From a virus, in IMG/VR virus record IMGVR_UViG_3300032282_002104, positions 1-62,860 of that record: a stretch of 62,860 nt of DNA; one strand, written 5' to 3'. Numbering within the stretch: the stretch's first letter is position 1; every line of letters starts with the position of its first letter. Both the position numbers and the translations under genes were made by a program. The notes beneath the pieces were generated by a model that saw only the letters and a list, made by a program, of their open reading frames with translations, was not told where the DNA came from and made no database searches. Positions 23,425 through 32,700 of the stretch are shown piece after piece.

Positions 23425-23619
23425 ATGAACCTCTTAGACACCTACGATAAAGAAACAAAAGCCATAAAAAACGAAATATTAAAAATGTGTTGGTATATGC
23501 GGGGTGGGATTACCTACGACCAAGGCATGGATCTAAGCATGACTGAAAGAACCATGATAGGTAAAATCATCGAAGATAACATGGAAACAACTAAGAAGAG
23601 CGGGTTGCCATTCTTCTAA
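23425..23619 (+). CDS. gp51: gp51-like hub assembly protein (64 aa)
   Basis: The ATG at 23425 has GAAGG five bases upstream and gives MNLLDTYDKETKAIKNEIL...MRGGITYDQGMDLSMTERTMIGKIIEDNMETTKKSGLPFF. The last 40 residues match the pattern I associate with gp51-type proteins after gp26 in T4-like phages. In T4, gp51 is needed catalytically for hub assembly. The frame is open upstream to 23374 and overlaps the end of gp26 in the -1 register, allowing a frameshift fusion. Two hairpins follow within 60 bases. Confidence 0.72.
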   Translation: MNLLDTYDKETKAIKNEILKMCWYMRGGITYDQGMDLSMTERTMIGKIIEDNMETTKKSGLPFF

Positions 23620-23627
23620 TACTACTA

Positions 23628-23644
23628 GGTATGCTTCGCATACC
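23628..23644 (+). repeat. Hairpin GGTATGC-TTC-GCATACC
   Basis: A perfect seven-pair stem, 8 nt after the gp51 stop and next to a second hairpin with a T-tract. Probably part of a tandem terminator. Confidence 0.75.
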
Positions 23645-23680
23645 TGCTTCATCGCTTACGCTCGAAGCATTTTGTTTTTG
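23645..23680 (+). terminator. Intrinsic terminator after gp51
   Basis: TGCTTC pairs with GAAGCA around a 13-nt loop, followed by TTTTGTTTTTG. It ends the gp26-gp51 transcript. Confidence 0.7.
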
Positions 23681-24022
23681 TTTCTAATTGATATCATCCA
23701 GATCTTGCAGTCATATTTCGCCTGAAACCAGGCGAAAATTGAAGACATCATCCGAGTCGTACAATCATCTATTCACAAGAGATTCATGTTTCCATGACGG
23801 AGGCGGTTGACCGGTACCCCCCTACTCTAGCTTCGCATATCAACGGAACCCTAGTTACCCGGAATAGACCCAAGTCCTATAAGCAGCGGTTGTATCTGTT
23901 TCACAGAGCCGCAATCATTTATACTCTAAAGTTAAGTTTAACTTGCAGCGACCAAGATTTTCCGAACTGGGTCTTGCACCAGTCCTCAATGGTGGTCGAG
24001 CTACCCCGACCAAACAATGCTG
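23681..24022. ncRNA. Gene-free, GC-rich structured region: possible untranslated RNA
   Basis: No convincing gene lies here. Counted over 23791-23880 the GC content is 49/90, far above the surrounding genes. Paired elements include a nine-pair hairpin at 23716-23737 (TTTCGCCTG/CAGGCGAAA), CATG-TTTC-CATG near 23785, GCGG...CTG/CAG...CCGC at 23885-23911, AAGTTA/TAACTT near 23930-23945, and a closed multi-hairpin unit of about 78 nt at 23945-24022 (GCAGC/GCTGC enclosing GGTCG/CGACC and ACTGG/CCAGT). It is not a canonical tRNA (no T-arm). Strand and ends are uncertain; a poor TATAAATG box on the minus strand near 23920 is one possible start. An untranslated RNA is the likeliest reading, but this is unproven. 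Confidence 0.4.
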
Positions 24023-24526
24023 CTATGTAACTACTGTAAAAAAGGATTCTGTGGGTAAATCTAGAAATGTGCCAAGTTTATATGTGAAATACTGTTTATA
24101 ATTGATAGTTGATGTGATGCCTATGATAGGTTCTGCTAACAATACAAATTCACTTACATTATTGTATTTGATTATCAGTGCCATTTTTTTGCCTGAGGTA
24201 TTTGAGTCTTGCTGTGCCTGTTCGAGCCAATCGTCCCATTGTTTTACTTCTTGCGCTAAAATACTTTGTAAACTTGGCGCAGTTTTGTAATGCTTGCACT
24301 CGATGCTGTAAACGAAATTTCTGGGACAGATTAAATCACCAAAGATAGCATAATCTAAACTATGAGTCTGACTACGCTGCACATTCGAACCGCCAAAGTA
24401 GCTACCACTATCAGGATTTCTTCTGAAACCAGACTCAATGCCTAGGTATTCAGCGAACCTTTCACTTAATAGCTTGGCTACTTTGCGTTCAAATGTATTA
24501 CCTTTGTTCTTACCGTTTACAGCCAT
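24023..24526 (-). CDS. PD-(D/E)XK nuclease-like protein (167 aa)
   Basis: GNTFERKVAKLLS (Glu13) followed by GFRRNPDSGSYFGGSN, then FGDLI (about residue 63-67) and SIECKHYK (about 74-81), reproduce the E ... D ... ExK metal site of the PD-(D/E)XK superfamily in Hjc/VRR-like order. It probably cuts branched or foreign DNA or acts in recombination; it lies in the same block as gp46 and gp47. No late box precedes it, fitting early or middle expression with that block. The exact substrate cannot be deduced. Confidence 0.7.
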   Translation of the reverse strand: MAVNGKNKGNTFERKVAKLLSERFAEYLGIESGFRRNPDSGSYFGGSNVQRSQTHSLDYAIFGDLICPRNFVYSIECKHYKTAPSLQSILAQEVKQWDDWLEQAQQDSNTSGKKMALIIKYNNVSEFVLLAEPIIGITSTINYKQYFTYKLGTFLDLPTESFFTVVT

Positions 24527-24540
24527 ACAAGTAGTTATGC

Positions 24541-24726
24541 TTACTTAGCCGTCATGGCGTTTTTCTTGTCCTGAATCTCTGATCTGCGCAATTTAATAGC
24601 TTTGCTTAGATCACCCAATGCCTTACGAGCACGGCTACTAGCAGCCTTAACGCCCTTGACTTCAAACTTTTCATGCTCTGCTTTGTAAGTTTCTACTAGT
24701 TCTAAGATGGTATCATGTGTTGACAT
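24541..24726 (-). CDS. Small basic histone H1/Hc1-like protein (61 aa)
   Basis: Lys/Arg/Ala-rich helical protein. The stretch KGVKAASSRARKALGDLSKAIKLRRSEIQDKK (about 24-55) resembles the 'KGNKAAaxRvR' core of bacterial Hc1/H1-like DNA-binding proteins. It begins with a strong AAGGAG ribosome site, 11 nt after gp46. It may bind phage or host DNA and help recombination or packaging; the resemblance is by motif only. Confidence 0.6.
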   Translation of the reverse strand: MSTHDTILELVETYKAEHEKFEVKGVKAASSRARKALGDLSKAIKLRRSEIQDKKNAMTAK

Positions 24727-24737
24727 TAATGTCTCCT

Positions 24738-26507
24738 TTAAGTTATTTCCACATCTGTTGCGTATGTTGTATAGCCATTTTCTTTAACTACACGCAATAC
24801 ATTGTTTACACGGCTACTTAGTTCATCCTTATGACTAACTAACCAAATGCTCTTGTTTGCTTCACGGCTCATTTTCTTCAAAATAGCCAAAGCACTGTCT
24901 GTTCCCATCTGGTCCATGCCTGAATCCATGAGCTCATCTACAAACAATAAGTTCACGGGCTGGTACAGGCTTTCCCAAACATCCCTGAATGCCCAACTTA
25001 GGCTCAGGATTAATCTGTTACGCTCACCACGACTTAGGTTATCAAAATCTAACTCACGGCCTAGTTCCTGAATATCCACAGTTAAATCGTTTAGGAAGGT
25101 AACTGTATGCGGCAATCCAATCTTATCCAAATAATGACTTAACCTACCATTCAAATAACTTAAGTTCTGATCAATAATTCGTTTTCTAATAAAACTGTCT
25201 TTGCTGGTTAACAACTTACTCAGGAACTCCTGATGATTTAGCATACGAGTTAGGTTGTTAATAACATCGTAATCAATTTCAGCCAGAGCTTGTTGTTCCA
25301 TTTCAGTAATTTGCTCAGCATAAGGATCATGCTCTGCTTGTTTGTTAAGCATCTGACTTTTTAAATTCTCCAGAGTCATTCTATGATTATGTGCTTCTTG
25401 TTCAGAATCATAATATACTGTGGGTGCAACACCAGGCTCAATTAACTTATAAGCCTCTGAAAGTTCAGATATAGTATCCTGGGTTGCTGTTAAATGTGTC
25501 TGATTGGTATGTAAGTCTGTCTTTTTAGTGTTTAACAGTTCGTCGTGTGTTTTGTCGTGAACGTCTTGTCCACAAGCATAACACTTGTGCTCTGCTAAAC
25601 TGTTTATTTCTGTTTCCAGCTTAGTGATTTGCTTTTGTGTTTTAGTAACATCAAGCTCTAGTCTGGACATTTCTGTTTTTAATGTACTACGCTGACCAGT
25701 TTTTTCATTAAAACTGGCCAAGGCTTTATGAGCAGCAATTTCTACATCAATATCAATGTTACTAAGTTCAGCAATACTACGTTCAAACTTGGTAATGTCT
25801 TCATCGTGTTTGCTTTGCCAGAGTGTTTGTCTGCGTTTTAAACTATTGATCTGATCTTGTATACGAGTATTGGCCTCTTGCGATGCTTTAATTTTATACT
25901 CTTCTTGTTGTATCAGATCTTTAGTTTCTTTGATTTGTAGTTTAAGGTTCTCTGCTTTTTCACTTAGCAAAGTAATGCCCAACAACTGTTCAATAATGGC
26001 TCTCTGATCAGCAGCCTTCAAACTCAGGAATGGTTCTGTATAGGTGTTTAGGGCTACAATATGCTTAAACATTTCATGACTCATGTTAAGCAATCGTTCT
26101 ATTTCGCCTTGTGTTTCACGGCTATCGCCCTGACTATTATCGTCTTCGTTAGTCTTTTCTACGCTGTCTACATAAAAGCGCAAGACATTGGGTTTACGAC
26201 CGCGCTCAATTTTATATTGTATACCAGCACATTCAAAGTCCACAGTCACTAACATATTCTTGGTGTTAGTGCGGTTAATTAGGTTATCTTTTTTAATATT
26301 GCTTAGTGCTTGTCCGTATAGAGCATAGCTCAGAGCATTGATTAATGTAGTCTTACCAGTACCATTGCGGCTACCGGTATCATCGCCGCCTAGGTCTAGG
26401 TTAGAGCCTAAGACCAGAGTCAGATCCTGACGATCAAAGTTTACACCCTGAGTTACATTACCTATGCTTAGAAAGTTTTTTGCTGTTATGTTAGTTACTT
26501 TAAACAT
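24738..26507 (-). CDS. gp46: Recombination endonuclease subunit gp46 (Rad50-like ATPase)
   Basis: SMC/Rad50-type ATPase partner of gp47, for DNA end resection, recombination-dependent replication and host DNA breakdown. Walker A is GSRNGTGKTT (about 45-54), followed by two long coiled-coil arms with a zinc hook CYAC (about 309-312) at the tip. The ABC signature LSRGERNRL is near 491-499, and Walker B LLFVDELMDSGMD near 520-532, with a switch His in WLVSHKDE. The ATG at 26507 overlaps the gp47 stop (TGATG), so translation is coupled; a TTG one codon earlier is less likely. Length 589, near the 560 of T4. Confidence 0.95.
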   Translation of the reverse strand: MFKVTNITAKNFLSIGNVTQGVNFDRQDLTLVLGSNLDLGGDDTGSRNGTGKTTLINALSYALYGQALSNIKKDNLINRTNTKNMLVTVDFECAGIQYKIERGRKPNVLRFYVDSVEKTNEDDNSQGDSRETQGEIERLLNMSHEMFKHIVALNTYTEPFLSLKAADQRAIIEQLLGITLLSEKAENLKLQIKETKDLIQQEEYKIKASQEANTRIQDQINSLKRRQTLWQSKHDEDITKFERSIAELSNIDIDVEIAAHKALASFNEKTGQRSTLKTEMSRLELDVTKTQKQITKLETEINSLAEHKCYACGQDVHDKTHDELLNTKKTDLHTNQTHLTATQDTISELSEAYKLIEPGVAPTVYYDSEQEAHNHRMTLENLKSQMLNKQAEHDPYAEQITEMEQQALAEIDYDVINNLTRMLNHQEFLSKLLTSKDSFIRKRIIDQNLSYLNGRLSHYLDKIGLPHTVTFLNDLTVDIQELGRELDFDNLSRGERNRLILSLSWAFRDVWESLYQPVNLLFVDELMDSGMDQMGTDSALAILKKMSREANKSIWLVSHKDELSSRVNNVLRVVKENGYTTYATDVEIT

Positions 26508-27523
26508 CAAAGGTGCCTGTAAATTTCCATAAGGATATTGCGGTCATAGTGTTCAGATTCAATGTTAGATAGTTGATTAGTAACAATCTGATCTACGCTC
26601 TCAAATTTAATCTCAGTGTTATATTCGGTAACATTGGGATCGGTATTCTTTTGTGGCAGCAGAGTAATCTCTCTGAGGTTGTAGGTGTTTACGAAAGTCT
26701 CTTTAATAAAGTTAGCTTCTTCGTAACTAATTTCTACATCCAGGTTTACTCTGACATGCATATTGGGTTTAAGGACCTGGTCGGCTACATTTAAAATTTC
26801 TGACAGACCAAATACTCTGTATGTGGGTTGATCTGGCCAGGTGTGATATTCTGGATCTTTACCCCATTCAATTATAGTAAGGCCGCGAGCATCGTCGCCA
26901 GCATCGGCGTAGTTATGTGGGAAACAGTTGCCAATGTATGTAATATTGTTCTGAGTTTGTCGTTTATGGAAATGCCCAGTAAACACATTCTCAATATGCT
27001 GAAAATTGTCTCTGCGTATCTCACCATGGTCTGGCATAGCTACCATGGCGTTCATTAAGTATCCAGGCAATTCAAAGTGTCCAAATACATAACGTCCTTT
27101 TACCTTAGGAATCCTTTTATGGTCATCACCCACAAGCCAAGGACAGATAACCACATCACCGTCAGCAAACCAATTGTTACAAATTTGAACATTACTGAGG
27201 TGTTTAGCCCATTCCACACTTTGTATATCTCGTTTGTCACGATAATACAGATCATGGTTGCCAGGAATAAAATAAGTTCGTTCAAAGTTGGCATTTAAAT
27301 GCTCCAAAGCCTGTAGGCTATAGTTTAAAGTTAAAATATTAATAGCAGCACGGTTGTTATGCCAGTCACCCAGGAAGAAGCAGGTCTCACAGCCTTCGGC
27401 TTTCGCTTTGGCTGTGGCCCACTTTACGAAATTTAAACAATCTTCGTTATGTATAATACTGTTGGACTTTAATCCAAAATGGATGTCAGTGAACAGTGCT
27501 GCTTTTTTAAATAGGTTACTCAT
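26507..27523 (-). CDS. gp47: Recombination endonuclease subunit gp47 (Mre11-like)
   Basis: Metallophosphoesterase nuclease of the SbcD/Mre11 family. Motifs in order: TDIHFG (12-17), GDWHNN (52-57), GNHD (88-91), GHFELPG (148-154) and TGHFHKRQ (182-189), which together build the two-metal site. At 338 residues it matches T4 gp47 (339). It is first in the gp47-gp46-H1-like-nuclease order, and has a sigma70-type promoter (TTTACA, 17 bp, TATAAT) only 8 nt upstream of the ATG, consistent with early host-polymerase transcription. Confidence 0.95.
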   Translation of the reverse strand: MSNLFKKAALFTDIHFGLKSNSIIHNEDCLNFVKWATAKAKAEGCETCFFLGDWHNNRAAINILTLNYSLQALEHLNANFERTYFIPGNHDLYYRDKRDIQSVEWAKHLSNVQICNNWFADGDVVICPWLVGDDHKRIPKVKGRYVFGHFELPGYLMNAMVAMPDHGEIRRDNFQHIENVFTGHFHKRQTQNNITYIGNCFPHNYADAGDDARGLTIIEWGKDPEYHTWPDQPTYRVFGLSEILNVADQVLKPNMHVRVNLDVEISYEEANFIKETFVNTYNLREITLLPQKNTDPNVTEYNTEIKFESVDQIVTNQLSNIESEHYDRNILMEIYRHL

Positions 27524-27531
27524 GTGGTACT

Positions 27532-27560
27532 ATTATAACGCCTAGATTAGCAGATGTAAA
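27532..27560 (-). promoter_or_regulatory. Sigma70-type promoter for gp47-gp46
   Basis: Minus strand: -35 TTTACA (27555-27560), a 17-bp spacer, -10 TATAAT (27532-27537). The gp47 ATG at 27523 is 8 nt past the -10, so the leader would be very short or absent. Confidence 0.75.
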
Positions 27561-27573
27561 CAGGTACTTAACC

Positions 27574-28404
27574 TTATTCGTGGTCGTAACTACCTTCGTT
27601 TTGACGAGTATAACTTGGGTTATAGTTATTCATTTGTAGGATATCATCACGAATATTTTGGTTACGTTTTTCAATGTTTAGTACACGAGTAAAACTATTA
27701 GTAATTACAGCCGTATAGTAAGCGAATGGGTTAGCACTCTTGCTTTCATCAAATTGTAATCCAATCTGACTCAACTGTAGCAGGGCTTGACTACGCATTT
27801 CTTCGTTGTAGGTATAGCCTCTCCAGTTACTGCGAGTAGCATAACGCTCACATAACTTCATAAACATATGAGCTAATTTATTAGTCATAGCACCATGATC
27901 CTTGCTGAATTTACCAGACTTCATAGGACCAATCCAATGGCTTTTGCCAACTAACATGGGTTCGCCTTCAGCATTAATTCTGTAGTGATGGAATGGTGGG
28001 AAGTTTACTTTCAGATACTTAATTGGTGCAATTTCTTCGTCGTATTCTGTAACAATTTGTTCGTCTGGTTCAACTTCTACTTTCTTGAGCTCTTCCTGAG
28101 GGATATGTTCCCAGGTCATGATTCTGAACACAATGTCTGTATCTTCGATATCTTTGGGTTTCATTTTGAATTGATCTAACTTAACTGTAGGATCAGTAGC
28201 ATGAGCTAAATCGTATGCTGCTCTGGCTAACCTGTCAGCTCTGTTTTCACGAGCTTGTTTAATATTTTTCTTATTGATTTGGTCTACACTTTTAAGTATG
28301 ATGTCATAGTCCGAATCACTAGGAGTTTTAAAACTACAGTATGTTTTCTTGCTTTTGTGTATCTCTGATAAGATGTCGCGATTGTTAAGGTAATTCGTAC
28401 GCAT
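27574..28404 (-). CDS. gp55: Late-transcription sigma factor gp55
   Basis: Minimal sigma factor that with the phage clamp directs host RNA polymerase to TATAAATA promoters. The region SNWRGYTYNEEMRSQALLQLSQIGLQFDESKSANPFAYYTAVITNSFTRVLNIEKRNQNIRDD (about 190-255) corresponds to sigma region 2, with the NPFAY block that I recall in gp55 of marine T4-like phages. An N-terminal extension makes it longer (276) than T4 gp55 (185). Gene order 47-46 next to 55 also fits T4. AGGA ribosome site; sigma70-like promoter upstream. The many late boxes in this window are its presumed targets. Confidence 0.85.
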   Translation of the reverse strand: MRTNYLNNRDILSEIHKSKKTYCSFKTPSDSDYDIILKSVDQINKKNIKQARENRADRLARAAYDLAHATDPTVKLDQFKMKPKDIEDTDIVFRIMTWEHIPQEELKKVEVEPDEQIVTEYDEEIAPIKYLKVNFPPFHHYRINAEGEPMLVGKSHWIGPMKSGKFSKDHGAMTNKLAHMFMKLCERYATRSNWRGYTYNEEMRSQALLQLSQIGLQFDESKSANPFAYYTAVITNSFTRVLNIEKRNQNIRDDILQMNNYNPSYTRQNEGSYDHE

Positions 28405-28429
28405 TGGGTTCCTGTCTAAATAATAGCAG

Positions 28430-28459
28430 ATTATAGCATAACTAAATACTATTAATCAA
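28430..28459 (-). promoter_or_regulatory. Sigma70-like promoter for gp55
   Basis: Minus strand: -35 TTGATT (28454-28459), an 18-bp spacer, -10 TATAAT (28430-28435), 25 nt before the gp55 ATG. An opposing late box lies inside its spacer. Confidence 0.6.
28441..28448 (+). promoter_or_regulatory. Late box ACTAAATA for the baseplate operon
   Basis: Plus-strand box 34 nt before the GTG at 28483, embedded in the spacer of the divergent gp55 promoter. Confidence 0.45.
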
Positions 28460-28482
28460 GTACTTAGCAAAGGAAACTTATA

Positions 28483-29418
28483 GTGCCAATAACCGATTTA
28501 TTCAGTTCAGCCAAAGATCTAGTCCAAAACCCCATGGGTCTGGCACAAAAGATTGGTGGCGCCCTTTCTAGTAGCGGCACTAGTGCAGGTGGCCTTGGTG
28601 GTATGCTAGGAGGAATAGCTGATAAGTTTAATGTGGCGGCCAGATTAGGTGGACAACTTACTAAAGGTGGGTTCCCTATGAATGCTAAAGTGCCTACTCC
28701 AACCGCCGGTGCAAAAATAGCACAAGGCCCAGTTTTCCTAGAAAATGATTGGAGAGTAACTCTACAGTTTACGGAATCTATTGCTAATTTAATAAAATTA
28801 CAACCTGCTGGTGATGTTAATTTATTGGCACCTTTATTTTATTTTAAAACCGAAGCCAACGATTATAACATGGCTTATGGAGATACTAGTATGTCTGGTA
28901 CTAATAATGGTATCGTATTCCCTTACACGCCTCAAATTAATATCACATACTCTGCAGAATATCAGAGTCAAAAGTTTACACATAGTAACTATGCTGCTCA
29001 ATTTTATTCTAGTTCAGAAGTTCAAGACATACAAATACAAGGCGAATTTACAGCTCAAAATGAAACAGAAGCCAGATATTTGTTAGCAGTAATTACATTT
29101 ACTAAACTAGTAACTAAGATGTTTTTTGGTAACGGATCATTTGTGGGGAACCCACCACCAATATTAAAGTTTAGTGGCTTTGGTCCGTATCAATTCAATA
29201 AGGTACCAGTAGTTGTAAAGCAGGCTAATTTTACTTTGCCAGCAGAAGTAGATTACATTCCAGTAAATAATGTATCTGGACAACTAGTTGCCAGAGTGCC
29301 TACACAAATGTCTGTGAGTTACACAGTTGCCCCAGTTTACAGCCGTAAAACTATTGGAGAATTTAATTTTGAAGAATTTGCCAACGGCGCTTTAATTAAT
29401 GGTAAAGGATTCGTATAA
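28483..29418 (+). CDS. Baseplate-tail tube junction protein, gp48/gp54-like (311 aa), GTG start
   Basis: Starts at GTG with AAGGA upstream. A Gly/Ser/Ala-rich N-terminus (1-65) precedes a beta-rich body (VFLENDWRVTLQFTESIANLI ... FPYTPQINITYSAEYQSQKFTHSNYAAQFY ... YLLAVITFTKLVTKMFFG). Size (T4 gp54 is 320, gp48 364) and position at the head of the baseplate operon before gp53 suggest the tail-tube initiator or cap. It is the commonest gene at this place in marine T4-like phages as I recall. I cannot tell gp48 from gp54 by eye. The stop overlaps the next start. Confidence 0.6.
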   Translation: MPITDLFSSAKDLVQNPMGLAQKIGGALSSSGTSAGGLGGMLGGIADKFNVAARLGGQLTKGGFPMNAKVPTPTAGAKIAQGPVFLENDWRVTLQFTESIANLIKLQPAGDVNLLAPLFYFKTEANDYNMAYGDTSMSGTNNGIVFPYTPQINITYSAEYQSQKFTHSNYAAQFYSSSEVQDIQIQGEFTAQNETEARYLLAVITFTKLVTKMFFGNGSFVGNPPPILKFSGFGPYQFNKVPVVVKQANFTLPAEVDYIPVNNVSGQLVARVPTQMSVSYTVAPVYSRKTIGEFNFEEFANGALINGKGFV

Positions 29419-29717
29419 TGGCATCTTATGCTAAACAAAGTCCATATTATACTACATCTAAGTTTAACAATTTCTTAGATGTATATCAGCATCGCAGCAT
29501 TCCTAAGTTAGTGGATGATGCACAATTTACTATCACAGAGTCACACAGACATCGCCCTGATTTATTAGCATTTGACTTATATCAGGACAGTAGACTTTGG
29601 TGGGTATTTGCAGTACGCAACCCTAACACTATTCAAGATCCAATTTTTGACTTCATACCAGGTGTAACAATATTTGTACCTAAATATCAGACTCTGGTAA
29701 GCAGCCTAGGACTATAA
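29418..29717 (+). CDS. gp53: Baseplate wedge protein gp53-like (99 aa)
   Basis: The compact pattern PYYTTSKFNNFLDVYQHRSIPK...HRHRPDLLAFDLYQDSRLWWVFAVRNPNTIQDPIFDFIPGVTIFVPK is the LysM-like core of gp53 (DLLAYDLYG, LWWVFA.RNPN, DPI.DF..G..I..P). The protein is shorter than T4 gp53 (196), as seen in marine relatives. The ATG overlaps the stop of the upstream gene (TAATGG), so the genes are coupled. In T4, gp53 joins wedges around the hub. Confidence 0.8.
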   Translation: MASYAKQSPYYTTSKFNNFLDVYQHRSIPKLVDDAQFTITESHRHRPDLLAFDLYQDSRLWWVFAVRNPNTIQDPIFDFIPGVTIFVPKYQTLVSSLGL

Positions 29718-29718
29718 C

Positions 29719-32700
29719 ATGGCTGACGCCACATCACTTGCAAAAGCAGAGCAGGCTAAGGGGGCTGCATCAAAAGCAGCATATGAAGCTTCAAATGCCG
29801 CTGCTAGCCTCCAATTAAAAGTAAGAATTAATAATGGCAAAGTAAACAATTTAACCGAACTAGCAGCTAGTGAAAATAGAAGTTTAACACCTGCTGAACT
29901 TGCTGTTATTGACGAGGCTAAAAGTCAAAATGCTACCTTAGTACCACAATTAGAAGCAGCCAGAGATTTACGAGATGCCAAACTAAAAGAATCAGACGCT
30001 GCTTTATACGCTCTGGGTCTAGCACAAAATGACAAATCACAACCTAAAGATACTACCCAATCAACTACAACAGTAGCTGCACCACCAACACCTGAGCCAG
30101 TAACTACAGAGCAAGCAGTACCAGATGCTACTGCTGTGGAAGAAACAGGACCAGAGTTACTCAGTCAAGACGAACAAGACAAAGTAGATAATGCAGATCC
30201 GGTGCCTGAACCAGGTACAGAACTAATTGCGGGTCAGGGCATAACAGATGTCAGAGCAGCACAACCAACATCCCAGGCTGTTGAAGCTAATTCAGCTGAA
30301 ACAACAACTTCTGCTGATGCTGCTACTTTAGCCGAAACAACAACTGCCGCTGCCGAATCTCAGGTAAATGCTGGTAGTTTAGATCCTGCTAAAAACACAG
30401 AAGAAGTTAAAGAACGTCAGTTTGAACCCATAGACAATATTTTAGATCAATATGCCACTTACACCTATAATATAAGTTTACATGCTCTAACCAAGGAACA
30501 ATTTAATCAATTAACAGATGGTGAAGAATATTATCCTGAGAATGTTTTAATTGCTGGTGCAGGTCGCAGATCTTCTGAGGGTGATAATAATAAGTTTATA
30601 AGACACAAATATTGGCAGGAAGATTTTTACATAGATAATTTTAAAATGGCTAGTGTCATAGGTCATAATGCCCAAAACAAAGGTGGCAATGTTATTACTG
30701 TAGACTTTGAAATTACTGAACCTTATGGTATTAGTTTGTTAGACAGGCTTATTTTAACTGCTAAAGACCTAAAGGTGCCCAACTATCTGCAAATACCGTA
30801 CTTGTTGCAAGTAGACTTTTTTGGTTACCATCAGGTTGACCATGAACCAGCAAACACTCCCATAGTACAACGACTATTTCCTATCAGAATCCTTAGTATT
30901 GATATTACTTTTGATACCAAAGGTGCATTGTACAAATGCAAAGGCGTTCCTTACAGCCATTTTGCTTTTGAGTCTGAAATAACCAATCTGCCTATTGCTA
31001 GCAGATTGCAAACGGTGGAAGACAAATCAGATTACAAACTTACAGATTTCTTTGGTACGGACGAAGAACAAGTAAGGATATTAACTCAGTCATTGGACAC
31101 AGACAAAAAGACAAGTGATGCTAGATACGAAGCTGCTTTAGCAGAAGCCATCCAGAACGCTCGGTTAAATGGATATAATCCAGAACCAGGAACTAAAGAA
31201 TATGCTTCCGTAGAACAATCAGCTAGAGTAAATGCTGGTTATGTGGATGGCGAGAATGGAGTTAAGATAAAATTATCTCCACCCATAGCTAATGCTAATG
31301 GTTTAGGATCCATACTTAACAGTTACTATAAATTCCTAGCAGAAACAGAAAAGTTTGGTAAAGATAGCAATGGGCAAAGTATAGTTCCATATACCTTTGC
31401 TTTTGAATTTGCTGAACCCATAAGTGCCGCTAATGTACTAAATCAAAGTTTTAGGGACTTTGCACAAACTACAACCAAAACTCCAAACAAAAACAAAGAA
31501 CAAACAGAAGAAAATGTGCGTAATGGAACATCACAAACTGGAAGTAATCCAGGATTAATGGTTACCTTTCAAAAGGGATCAAGCGTTCTAAAAGTACTTG
31601 AGCAACTAATAGGTGTGAGCGATTATATATTAGATCAAATTAATACTGATGAAACTGAACAAGCTAAAAAAGAAAAATCTAAATCTCTACCACTTAACTT
31701 TTACAAAATTAGTCCTAAAGTTATTTTAGGTGATTACGATAAAAAGCGTAACGATTATGCTAAAAATGTAACATACTATATTCAACCATGTCAGACCTGG
31801 GGACAACGACTACCGTTTGGTCCACAAGGTGCTCCTGTAGATGCAGATTGTGTTAAAGATTATAATTATTTGTTTACAGGAAAAAACAAAGACATTCAGA
31901 ACCTTAACATTAATTTTAAGAGTTCTTATTTTACTATGTACACTGGTGGTGCTACCGCAAAGTCCAAGGACCAACAACGACCAGAATCACAAGATGTTGC
32001 AGGTGAGGAAGAAGAATTAGCATTGTCAGATGGTAGTTTATTCCCTGCAAGAATTATTGCTACCAATACCACAGATAGAGACAAACTAGCAAGTACAAAT
32101 GAAAAAACTATTAAATCAGGAGATATATTTAATAACGTTTTTACTCGCCAACAAGCAGACATGTTAAAGGTAGATCTAACAATCAGAGGCGATCCTGCAT
32201 TTATACAACAAGAAGATTTTACTGTTTGTTCTCCGCAGGGCAGAGTATTAGATGAAACTGATCCTAGACTGTTTAAAGACGGCAGTTTAGTAGTTTCTAA
32301 TGGACAAATTTTAGTCAAGCTAACTTTTAGATTTCCAGACGACATTGACACAGAAACTGGATTAACATCCTTTAATAGAGAATTAGCTAAGAAAGGCGGA
32401 AGTGTATTCAGTGGCATTTATCGTGTTTTAAAGATAGATAATACATTTGAGCGTGGATTGTTTACACAAAAGTTAGACTTAATTAGAATTTACAATGATA
32501 AACAAGCTAAACCTACGGACGAAAATAATACTTCAGAATTAATACGTGGAGCGGGAGATGCTGTTGAAGATCCTGCTACTGGCAATGATTTGATTCAACT
32601 AAGTGGTCCATCAGAGTCTGATGACGGACAAGACAATAATCAAGCAGCAGGTGAAAACGCAGATCAGAACGCAACTGATGCTGAGGAAGAAAATGCAACA

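Noticed and set aside
23945-24022. tRNA-sized unit with closing stem
   Set aside because: No TTCRA T-loop and no proper T-stem on either strand, so not a canonical tRNA.
23794-24030. Open frame of 78 codons in the gene-free stretch
   Set aside because: No ribosome site, atypical composition, and it runs through the paired elements; better explained by structured RNA.
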